Shown here: positions 8,101 through 13,953 of the stretch, piece after piece
Numbering within the stretch: position 1 is the first letter of the stretch
Layout of the letters: each line of letters begins with the position of its first letter
Source: CALKAL01 sp051846895
Lineage (GTDB): Bacteria; Bacillota; Bacilli; Bacillales; Alkalibacillaceae
Length of the DNA stretch: 19,253 nucleotides
Direction: 5' to 3'
Assembly: GCA_051846895.1 (NCBI GenBank)
Contig: JBPYCQ010000029.1
Span: 1-19,253 of the forward strand
Made by a program: the position numbers and the translations under genes
Notes under the pieces: generated by a model
Databases searched by the model: none
Seen by the model: only the letters and a program-made list of their open reading frames with translations
Told to the model about the DNA's origin: nothing

Positions 8101-8329
8101 TTTTTCATACGACAAGGGTGGAGAGGATCACTTCCGAATTTTTAGAGGAGATAAGAGCCCAAGACAAAACCAATTAGAAGTAGATTATGTTTGGAAAAAT
8201 AAAGAGAATAGAACTGAAGGAATACTAACCCCATCTACTATTAGTAATGTAATAAAGTATAATGTTGATATTTTAGGTAATACTTTTAAAGTAGATAAAG
8301 AAAATTTCAAAAACTATTTACAAATATGA
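5144..8329 (+). CDS. cas9: Type II-A CRISPR-associated endonuclease Cas9, compact S. aureus-like
   Basis: RNA-guided nuclease that cuts target DNA using crRNA and tracrRNA. At 1061 aa it is close in size to S. aureus Cas9 (1053 aa). RuvC-I is GLDIGISSVGWG with D8. The Arg-rich bridge helix is RRLSRRRSHRLQR (about 52-64). RuvC-II is VVETAREKNS with E494, the HNH centre is IDHIIP with D576/H577 and N600, and RuvC-III is HAHHAIDAL with H721/D724. The recognition lobe (about 75-440) also follows S. aureus Cas9, for example ELSTKQQIAKNRK. The C-terminal PAM-interacting region diverges: Q1010 sits where S. aureus has R991, and no Arg aligns with R1015, although E1012 matches E993. The start ATG has CGGAGG 7 bases upstream. 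All nuclease residues are intact, so it should be active. Confidence 0.97.
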   Translation: MGKVLGLDIGISSVGWGVIENETGKIIDAGVRLFEEAERNANEERRDFRGSRRLSRRRSHRLQRAKQLFKEYGFPLSGIGKFDPYNTRYNAIYDTVSKEELVVALYHLVKMRGTTLDSPEDEEKDNNNELSTKQQIAKNRKLLKDQYICEVQLKRRENGEKIRGSHNRFRTSDYLNEATAILNKQREFHPEIDESFIESLLTLIKTRREYYEGPGSKKSPTPYGRFFINEHGEIEEVSMINKMRGKCTYFPEELRISKMSVTADIFNLLSGDLNKIQLDGEYLTYEDKLYLFNNFIKNGKNITLKQILKYKGLSDDTDVRGYRVNIKTDKPEFTKFEGFKEIRKIVLNNDFPQQILDDIDLMDDIAEILTAEKGYHRREEQLHELFNEFEPAIRGKMVNAFKESTAFSGYHSLSKKAMNLIMEDLWRTNKNQMELFSELGLEEKRLSKMNKTFNIPFDDTAILSTVAKRAHREAIKIVNAVRKKYGELDSIVVETAREKNSEDKREQERDFQRQIGKFEKEMAELLGVKSLAELKLTGKQHLALKLLKQQNWQSIYSGKSITAQDVVLNRHIFEIDHIIPVSISFDDSQANKVVCLHGENQDKGQATPYQYFQTQKRPRSFEEFKAHVLSLYQGGSINRKKKDYLLEMRDVQYNEELQKEFINRNLVDTQYAMRSFSMNLRSFFKVNNIDTKVLSIRGSFTSALRRRARMNKDREESHAHHAIDALIVAAIGKMSIFDFFSTFDMNEAGAVVNRDTGEILTEEEMFDNKLISFLRGLRNYEPNIKYSHKVDRKPNRTLSNQTIYATREKDGEKYTIGKYKDLYNLDRQQAAALIKKLKSKPEDFFIAKHNPDVMETVLKIIDEYKNEANPFAAYYEEHGYILKDGKIPVKTLKYYDQRLGVHLNISHKYSGTKHEVVLRSIKGIRVDFYRNAEGKYKYLGVPYHWFKQEGNRYVLDMKKYNEEKMKDYKIIDDTYQFQFSLYKNDLFSYDKGGEDHFRIFRGDKSPRQNQLEVDYVWKNKENRTEGILTPSTISNVIKYNVDILGNTFKVDKENFKNYLQI

Positions 8330-8349
8330 GGAAATGGGGTAAGCTACTA

Positions 8350-8450
8350 TTAGCGATAATAATTTATCGCTCCTATACCAAAAACTGGGATAACCTACCA
8401 AAATAAGGGTTAATCCCGAACTCAAAAGCCCCATTTATTGGGGCTTTTCC
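8350..8450 (+). ncRNA. tracrRNA
   Basis: Between cas9 and cas1, bases 8371-8403 form an anti-repeat to nearly the whole CRISPR repeat. TACCAAAA (8396-8403) pairs with repeat positions 2-9. ACC (93-95) forms a bulge. Bases 8371-8392 pair with repeat positions 11-32 with one G-U wobble. After the anti-repeat come a nexus hairpin, GGG-TTAAT-CCC (8407-8417), and a terminator hairpin (8424-8448), the same order as in S. aureus tracrRNA. The 5' end is uncertain. A perfect 8-bp hairpin (8352-8371) lies directly before the anti-repeat. I see no convincing separate promoter, so the RNA may derive from the cas9 transcript or from a weak promoter at the end of cas9. Confidence 0.9.
8424..8450 (+). terminator. 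tracrRNA terminator
   Basis: AAAAGCCCC (8424-8432) pairs with GGGGCTTTT (8440-8448) around a 7-nt loop, ending in a T-run. It forms the 3' hairpin of the tracrRNA and should also end cas9 transcripts. Confidence 0.85.
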
Positions 8451-8467
8451 TATTTCTATTAAAAGCT

Positions 8468-8490
8468 CCTCCTCAAAAAGGAGGTTTTTT
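8468..8490 (+). promoter_or_regulatory. Terminator-like hairpin containing the cas1 ribosome binding site
   Basis: CCTCCT (8468-8473) pairs with AGGAGG (8479-8484) around CAAAA and is followed by six T, so it has the form of an intrinsic terminator. The 3' arm is also the only good Shine-Dalgarno sequence for cas1 (TTG start at 8494, 9 bases on). The structure could both end transcription and hide the cas1 ribosome binding site. The pairing is seen; the regulatory role is inferred. Confidence 0.6.
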
Positions 8491-8493
8491 GTT

Positions 8494-9393
8494 TTGAGTT
8501 GGAGGATTGTTTATATTTCTGAAGCAGAAGAAATGAAACTTTACTTGGATAACCTTAAAGTCATCAAAGAGGAACAGGAAGTTCTGATTCCACTATCGGA
8601 TATTCATACAATCGTTGTAGATAACACTCGAACAGTAGTAACAGGTCAATTAATGAATAAATTGACAAATTACGATATCCTATTAATTTTTTGTGATGAA
8701 AATCATCATCCGAATGTTTTCTCAATCGGACTTTATAGCCATTATCGAGTGTATGGTGTCCTTTATAAGCAATTGAATTGGAGTGATGAAACAAAAGGGA
8801 AGGTGTGGCAGAAAATTATTAAAGTGAAAATTAGAAATCAAGCATCTTTATTAGAGTACTTAGAAAAAGACCCTGTTGTTATTAAGCGCTTAAGAAATTT
8901 AGCGGATCAAGTAGATTTTGAAGATAGTAGTAATAGAGAAGGTCATGCAGCAAAAATATATTTTAATGAATTATTTGGTTCTGATTTTCACAGATTACGA
9001 GGTTCAGCAGATTCTTACAACGCCGCATTAAATTATGGATATATTGTATTAAGAGCATGTGTAGCAAGAACTGTTGTAGCGTATGGACTTCATCCTGCAT
9101 TTGGTGTTGGACACCGAAATCAGTTTAATGCATTTAATTTAGTGGATGACTGTATGGAAGTGTTTCGTCCAATTATTGATTTGTGGGTAGCTATGACTGT
9201 TGAAAAGGAAGACTATTTAACATGGGAAACAAAACAATTATTAATTCGTCGACTCAGTGCAAAAGTTTTAATTGATGGGCAGCGTCAAACAGTATTAAAT
9301 GCGATTGATCTTTTCGTGCAATCGTTCATTAAATCGATGAACGAAAATAATGATAAATTTCTAGTGTATCCGGAAAATGGGATCACCATATAA
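8494..9393 (+). CDS. cas1: CRISPR integrase Cas1, type II-A
   Basis: Metal-dependent integrase that, with Cas2, inserts new spacers at the leader end of the array. At 299 aa it is of normal size for type II Cas1 (about 290-300). The characteristic SNREGHAAKIYFNELFG contains catalytic E149, FGVGHRNQFNAFN supplies H207, and CMEVFRP supplies E222, so the active site is complete. The TTG start at 8494 (reading MSWRIVYISE) matches the short N-terminus of other type II-A Cas1 proteins and has AAGGAGG 9 bases upstream, inside a hairpin. The stop overlaps cas2 by 17 bp. No promoter is evident between the tracrRNA terminator and this gene, so expression probably depends on read-through. Confidence 0.96.
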   Translation: MSWRIVYISEAEEMKLYLDNLKVIKEEQEVLIPLSDIHTIVVDNTRTVVTGQLMNKLTNYDILLIFCDENHHPNVFSIGLYSHYRVYGVLYKQLNWSDETKGKVWQKIIKVKIRNQASLLEYLEKDPVVIKRLRNLADQVDFEDSSNREGHAAKIYFNELFGSDFHRLRGSADSYNAALNYGYIVLRACVARTVVAYGLHPAFGVGHRNQFNAFNLVDDCMEVFRPIIDLWVAMTVEKEDYLTWETKQLLIRRLSAKVLIDGQRQTVLNAIDLFVQSFIKSMNENNDKFLVYPENGITI

Positions 9394-9706
9394 AATTATG
9401 CGATTATTATTGTTTTTTGACCTGCCGATGAATACAAAGGAAGAACGACGAATTTATGCAAGATTTCGTAAATACTTAATAAATAATGGATTCAGTATGA
9501 TCCAGTTTTCAGTATATGTTAAAATATTTCCCAATCGAGTTAGTATGACTCAATATACCCAGACATTACGGAATAATCTTCCTCCCAAAGGATCAATTCG
9601 GGTTATGGGAGTTACAAATAAACAGTATGAAAGAATGATGATAATGGTTGGTGGAAAAACCATACAGGAAGAAACGATAACAGAAGATCCATTGGTGATA
9701 CTATGA
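9377..9706 (+). CDS. cas2: CRISPR-associated protein Cas2, type II-A
   Basis: Small ferredoxin-fold protein that bridges two Cas1 dimers in the spacer-integration complex. The sequence MRLLLFFDLPMNTKEERRIY carries the usual first beta strand with the conserved Asp, and FSMIQFSVYVKI is also typical. At 109 aa it is of normal length. Starting at 9377 gives an N-terminus of MGSPYKIMRLL, comparable with other type II-A Cas2 proteins; the in-frame ATG at 9398 is an alternative. It overlaps cas1 by 17 bp and csn2 by 4 bp (ATGA), so the three genes are translated as one operon. Confidence 0.95.
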   Translation: MGSPYKIMRLLLFFDLPMNTKEERRIYARFRKYLINNGFSMIQFSVYVKIFPNRVSMTQYTQTLRNNLPPKGSIRVMGVTNKQYERMMIMVGGKTIQEETITEDPLVIL

Positions 9707-10662
9707 AAATATGGAGTATTGTAACACCAGAAAAAGAATATGAGATTGAAGTGGCGGATTCTACACTTTTATATGGACAACATTTATTTTGGAATCAATT
9801 AATTCGCCACGTTGATGATTTTTTTAATAATAGAAATTCACAGGTTGAAATTTTTGAGGGAAGTCTTCCAATTAATAATAAGGATTGGCGATGCTTTTTC
9901 ATTCCATATGATGCAAATGTTCAACTCTCAAAAATAAAGTCAAATTCCCCATTAAAAGATGTACAAAATGCTATTACTGAACAACTTACACATTCGCCAT
10001 TGTTTCAGGAACTATTAGATATTTGGTCGGAATTAGATGGAGAATTCGAATTTATTAATCAGAGATTGAGAAAATGGGGGATTCAAGGAAATCTAAGTGC
10101 CATAAATGAAAAAGATTTAGCAAACTTTGTATCGTTTAATCCGGTATATGGAAGTAATCTTTCACCATTAGATGTTAAAAAGTTATTATTAAATATTGTT
10201 TTAGAAAAACCAATGGACAAGAAGACCTTAATTATTGTTGAATTACCAGAACTATTTGCAAGTGAAAAAGAATTATGGGAATTCAAGGATATGGTAGACA
10301 AGGCAATTGCTATAGGGTATCAATTTCTTTTTGTTTCTCAAAACAAAAATTATGGGATTGGGAACTTCTATTATAAAAAAAGAATTATTAACTCGGCATT
10401 ATTTGAAGAAATGAAAAGAAAAGTCTGCAATGAAGTTCCATTTTATTGTTCGGAAAGTTTATATGAACAGGCGAAAAAAATATTTTTAAGACTTGTGGAT
10501 AACTCAATTTCTGAAGAGGAAATTTTAAAGCTCAGTGGTGCAAATTATGGAATGATCGTTACAATTATTCATGTTATGATGTATAATCTTAATATGGAAA
10601 CAATTCAAGTACCACAAGGGTTAGAGCCAAATCTCAAAAAGTTTATTTCCGATTTAAATTAA
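9703..10662 (+). CDS. csn2: Csn2, type II-A adaptation protein (long form)
   Basis: Csn2 forms tetrameric rings on DNA ends and is needed for spacer acquisition in type II-A systems; its presence defines the subtype. This is a 319-residue protein, in the range of the long Csn2 variants (about 320-350 aa) rather than the short 220-residue form. The N-terminus MKIWSIVTPEKEYEIEVADS and the TLIIVELPELFASEKELWEF segment fit the degenerate P-loop-like fold of the family, which lacks a functional Walker A. The assignment rests on position, length and these weakly conserved stretches. It starts in a 4-bp overlap with cas2 and ends 32 bp before the array. Confidence 0.88.
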   Translation: MKIWSIVTPEKEYEIEVADSTLLYGQHLFWNQLIRHVDDFFNNRNSQVEIFEGSLPINNKDWRCFFIPYDANVQLSKIKSNSPLKDVQNAITEQLTHSPLFQELLDIWSELDGEFEFINQRLRKWGIQGNLSAINEKDLANFVSFNPVYGSNLSPLDVKKLLLNIVLEKPMDKKTLIIVELPELFASEKELWEFKDMVDKAIAIGYQFLFVSQNKNYGIGNFYYKKRIINSALFEEMKRKVCNEVPFYCSESLYEQAKKIFLRLVDNSISEEEILKLSGANYGMIVTIIHVMMYNLNMETIQVPQGLEPNLKKFISDLN

Positions 10663-10694
10663 TTGTTTTTAGGAATTGTGAAAATCTGTTTGAG
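10663..10694 (+). promoter_or_regulatory. CRISPR leader end with TTTGAG integration anchor
   Basis: The 32 bases between csn2 and the first repeat end in CTGTTTGAG, directly against the first GTTTTGG. Type II-A leaders typically end in an ATTTGAG-like anchor that directs Cas1-Cas2 to the leader-repeat junction, so this is the leader-proximal end. The upstream leader and any array promoter must overlap csn2. A possible extended -10, TGGTACTAT, lies inside the first repeat. Confidence 0.6.
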
Positions 10695-11790
10695 GTTTTG
10701 GTACTATCTCAGTTTTTGGTATAGGAAAACGTTCCAGTCGTTAAAAACAATGCGGTTAAAGTTTTGGTACTATCTCAGTTTTTGGTATAGGAAAACGATG
10801 TTGGCACGCAACGGACGGTAGAGGTGGTTTTGGTACTATCTCAGTTTTTGGTATAGGAAAACTTCATCGTCTCCCCCCTTCCGTATTCCGTTGTTTTGGT
10901 ACTATCTCAGTTTTTGGTATAGGAAAACTAATCTATTCACGGGCAACTGGGAAGAGCTGTTTTGGTACTATCTCAGTTTTTGGTATAGGAAAACTTTTAA
11001 TAACTCGAAAGAACGTTTGGAAGATGTTTTGGTACTATCTCAGTTTTTGGTATAGGAAAACCCATTGTTCCGCTCGTTTTCTACGTGTCGGCGTTTTGGT
11101 ACTATCTCAGTTTTTGGTATAGGAAAACCCCCATTGTGTCATTCCTGCTATGGTCATGTGTTTTGGTACTATCTCAGTTTTTGGTATAGGAAAACTAATT
11201 TTTAGCTTTTCGCTTTTCTTTTATCAGTTTTGGTACTATCTCAGTTTTTGGTATAGGAAAACAACGGACAATGGCGAGTCAGTTCATTAGGCGTTTTGGT
11301 ACTATCTCAGTTTTTGGTATAGGAAAACAATCATCCCATTCTTGCTGAAACTGCTCCGGTTTTGGTACTATCTCAGTTTTTGGTATAGGAAAACGGCTAA
11401 AAGATTTATCCAATAAAGTTCTAAGTTTTGGTACTATCTCAGTTTTTGGTATAGGAAAACATAACCATTGCCAACCGAATGGGTTGCTTTGTTTTGGTAC
11501 TATCTCAGTTTTTGGTATAGGAAAACAATTATTTCTAATTTTATCTATAACTTGTTGTTTTGGTACTATCTCAGTTTTTGGTATAGGAAAACTATTAGAC
11601 TGGGAGAATTATTAGGCTTCACGTTTTGGTACTATCTCAGTTTTTGGTATAGGAAAACTATGTACTTCTTGCTGTTCTGGTATCTCGAGTTTTGGTACTA
11701 TCTCAGTTTTTGGTATAGGAAAACGTTACTCTTTTGCATATTCCAACGCCCCTTGTTTTGGTACTATCTCAGTTTTTGGTATAGGAAAAC
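10695..11790 (+). CRISPR. CRISPR array, type II-A, 17 repeats and 16 spacers
   Basis: Seventeen identical 36-bp repeats start at 10695, 10761, 10827, 10893, 10959, 11026, 11093, 11160, 11227, 11293, 11359, 11425, 11491, 11557, 11623, 11689 and 11755. Each begins GTTTTGGTACTATCTCAG and ends TTTTTGGTATAGGAAAAC. Spacers are 30 bp except numbers 5 to 8, which are 31 bp. All spacers differ and none has a convincing full match elsewhere in the window. Transcription should run left to right, because the tracrRNA anti-repeat complements this strand and the leader is on the left. The repeat contains an internal direct duplication, TTTTGGTA, 18-19 bp apart. Unusually, the last repeat is perfect, with no terminal decay. 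Confidence 0.99.
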
Positions 11791-11804
11791 TATCCCGAGG
11801 GGCA

Positions 11805-12350
11805 GTGTGGGATAACAATAAGCGATTTCAAAAAGTATTCAGGGTCGCAAAGATGATAATTCTTCATGAAATGATGACCTCTAGATATAACAATGAATCT
11901 AGTTTCTGTATTCTTTTTGAAATGAACACGCTCTATGAATCTTATATTGAAGCATGTCTTCGTTATATAGCGCGTGATAACAACATTGATGTTTTTTCAC
12001 AGCATGATCGGAAACACCTTTTATTGAATGTGAACTCAGGACGAGAAAATATCAAATTGAAGCCAGATTTTTATCTTGTTGGAAGAGATTATGAGCTGCT
12101 TGTAGATACAAAATGGAAGAATATCGCACACGAAGGTAGATTATTATATAGTCAAGCAGATCTTTATCAAATGTATGCCTATGTTACTTCTTATAAAAAT
12201 GTAAATAGGTGTATCCTACTATATCCACGTACAGAGAATTCTAGTTTTCCAGTATGGAAAGTGCCAGATGAAGAGAAATATATTGAGATTCATACGGTTA
12301 GGTTAACTTCATTGGATGAAACAGCAAATGATCTACGTTTGATCCTTTAA
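11805..12350 (+). pseudogene. C-terminal nuclease part of a McrC-like protein
   Basis: McrC is the nuclease partner of the GTPase McrB in modification-dependent restriction. The full protein is usually near 350-450 aa; only about 180 C-terminal residues remain. ILFEMNTLYESYIEACLRYI, then KLKPDFYLV and LLVDTKWK, match the PD-(D/E)xK nuclease core, with the two Asp and the Lys intact, and LYQMYAYV is also typical of McrC. The N-terminal region that contacts McrB is missing and no mcrB is present, so restriction is unlikely. The sequence begins 14 bp after the last CRISPR repeat. A GTG at 11805 could start translation with a poorly spaced GAGGGG, but the simplest reading is a 5'-truncated relic. 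Confidence 0.75.
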
Positions 12351-12378
12351 TGAGTATATATGAGAATAACGTATGTAA

Positions 12379-13023
12379 TTAATGGGATTTAAATTTTTGC
12401 ATTTCACTGAGTAAATTAATGAATTTATCATCCATTTCAAGTAGATTTTTTGCTGTAGGAAGTAGTTTTTGAAACTGCTTAGAGGAAATATTATAAAGAA
12501 CATCATCTTCCATTTGATCGAATAATAAAGGATAGAAGAAGAAGTCTTTTGTGTTAGCAGTAACTAAAATCGCATCATTCAAATAAGCATGAGCTAATAT
12601 ACGGGCATCAGAAGCTTGTAAATAATCTGTTTTTACTCCTTCTGAAACTAATTTCCCATTATATTTACCTCTAATATAATTACTAAATTCTCTTAACATA
12701 AATTCAAGAGATTTTGGAACTTCTGTTTCTTCCACTAAAAAGTTATTTAAGAGTCTTTTATAAGTCTTGCTTTCTTTTTGTAAAGTATAAGATTGAACTA
12801 TTAGCTCATGCTTTGTTTCTTCTGATACCATGATGAGAGCTTTTTTATTGTCAGTTTCATCTATAGCTTTTTTAAAAAATGACTTTGCATCTTCTTTATA
12901 CTGTTTTCTTATTACTTCAGCTTCTCCAGTTTGATCGCCAATTTTGTAAGCATAGTAGCGAAAAACATTCGTATCAACCATATAGACTTTTGGGGTTGAT
13001 ATGGTTTTTACTAGCTCTTTCAT
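12379..13023 (-). CDS. PIN-domain ribonuclease-like protein, probable toxin
   Basis: PIN-domain proteins are metal-dependent ribonucleases, often toxins that cleave tRNA or mRNA. This 214-residue protein carries the expected acidic set: D17 in YMVDTNVFRYY, E68/E69 in VSEETKHEL, D139 in ASDARILAHAY and D160 in TANTKDF. The length and VDTNVF opening resemble the DUF4411-type PIN proteins. It lies 28 bp downstream of the HTH gene on the same strand, an antitoxin-first order. The start ATG is at 13023 with AAGGAG about 14 bases upstream, a rather long spacing. It converges on the McrC remnant with no clear terminator between them. Confidence 0.75.
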   Translation of the reverse strand: MKELVKTISTPKVYMVDTNVFRYYAYKIGDQTGEAEVIRKQYKEDAKSFFKKAIDETDNKKALIMVSEETKHELIVQSYTLQKESKTYKRLLNNFLVEETEVPKSLEFMLREFSNYIRGKYNGKLVSEGVKTDYLQASDARILAHAYLNDAILVTANTKDFFFYPLLFDQMEDDVLYNISSKQFQKLLPTAKNLLEMDDKFINLLSEMQKFKSH

Positions 13024-13051
13024 ATCTGTTTCTTTCTCTCCTTGTAAACCG

Positions 13052-13534
13052 TCATTCTTCCTCGATATCTTTAAGCGTTTCGTCTTGTAATGTTATTGCA
13101 TCTCTTGCAACTTCATTTGACTTAGCGAATAGTTCATTTCTTCTTTGGATAAATTCTTTCCACATTCTTGAGTCTTTTCTAAAAGTATCAGATTTAATAA
13201 ACCATATGCCATTAGATCCAGATGGTTGAAAAGCTTCGTATTTTCCATTGGCACAATTTCTTCTAACCATTTGAGGTGATAGACCAGTAATTAACGCTAC
13301 TTCAGCTACAGACATATATTTCGGAACATCGTCTATAATGTTATCGTTCAGTATTTCCTCAACCAAGTTCACTTCTTCTTCACTCAAATCTTTCATAAGA
13401 AGAGCTTTTTCCCTTTGAAGTTGTTTCTCAAGATTGCGAATCCGCGCAAATCTTCTAGCTTTTTCACCTGAAATTCTTTGATCCTGTTCATGACTAAGAG
13501 GTATTTGTTCTAGTATTTTACTCATATCAACCAT
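13052..13534 (-). CDS. HTH (excisionase/MerR-like) protein, probable antitoxin of the PIN gene
   Basis: A 160-residue protein with a helical, charged N-terminal half and a DNA-binding domain near residues 74-115: MSVAEVALITGLSPQMVRRN, followed by GKYEAFQPSGSNGIWFIKSD, the winged-helix pattern of HTH_17/excisionase proteins. The C-terminus is acidic and probably contacts the partner. Both a GGAGG (7 bases before the ATG at 13534) and an AAGGAG (9 bases before the in-frame ATG at 13525) are present, so either start is possible. Placed upstream of the PIN gene, it fits an antitoxin that would also repress the operon; the pairing is inferred. Confidence 0.7.
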   Translation of the reverse strand: MVDMSKILEQIPLSHEQDQRISGEKARRFARIRNLEKQLQREKALLMKDLSEEEVNLVEEILNDNIIDDVPKYMSVAEVALITGLSPQMVRRNCANGKYEAFQPSGSNGIWFIKSDTFRKDSRMWKEFIQRRNELFAKSNEVARDAITLQDETLKDIEEE

Positions 13535-13584
13535 CTCCTTGCCTCCATTCTAACAAAAATTAACATTGATTAAAAGGAAATAAA

Positions 13585-13598
13585 CGAAACTTTCGAAA
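13585..13598 (-). promoter_or_regulatory. Candidate operator upstream of the HTH/PIN pair
   Basis: CGAAACTTTCG (13585-13595) and the overlapping TTTCGAAA (13591-13598) form two interlocked palindromes about 50 bp upstream of the HTH gene. This is where an autoregulatory antitoxin could bind. The rest of 13535-13776 is A+T-rich, with no gene I can support. Confidence 0.3.
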
Positions 13599-13776
13599 CC
13601 TAATAATCATTGTATTCATTCAATCGTAAATTTATGCATAACAGGAGCTTATTATCTGGAGGAATTTAACAGTTGATGTCGAATATTAGAATATTAAAAG
13701 AATAGGTAAATAGATGAAAAACAATTTATATGGACAACATACCAATTTATAAAGTAATAATGTGGTGACCTTAATA

Positions 13777-13950
13777 ATGTCTAAATCATTTTCTATACAA
13801 GAAAAGGAAAGACTAATTAAACTGCTTAGGGATAAAGGTTGTGAGGTACGTGATGAAGTGAAAAAACCGGAAAATGGCCGTTATTCAGGTACAGTAAGTA
13901 AAAAAGGTGGACCATATAAATTAAACCTTTTTGGTGAAGGTAAATATTGA
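13777..13950 (+). CDS. Small basic protein of unknown function
   Basis: A 57-residue soluble protein starting MSKSFSIQEKERLIKLLRDK. A charged N-terminal helix is followed by a Gly-rich tail, GTVSKKGGPYKLNLFGEGKY. The ATG at 13777 is preferred over the in-frame GTG at 13762, because GTGGTGA lies about 8 bases before it. It ends only 3 bases before the stop of the convergent Rgg-like gene. I do not recognise a family. Confidence 0.5.
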   Translation: MSKSFSIQEKERLIKLLRDKGCEVRDEVKKPENGRYSGTVSKKGGPYKLNLFGEGKY

Positions 13951-13953
13951 TTC

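Noticed and set aside
8310..8371. Possible long tracrRNA form acting as a natural single guide against the cas9 promoter
   Set aside because: GGTAAGCTA upstream could partly pair with the anti-repeat, and TTTACAAAT recurs at the cas9 promoter, but the positions do not line up as guide plus repeat mimic, and A+T-rich 9-mers recur by chance.
11468..11815. A 115-codon forward reading frame with a repeating FWYYLSFWYRKT motif
   Set aside because: It is the translation of successive CRISPR repeats and spacers; the periodicity comes from the array and there is no ribosome binding site.
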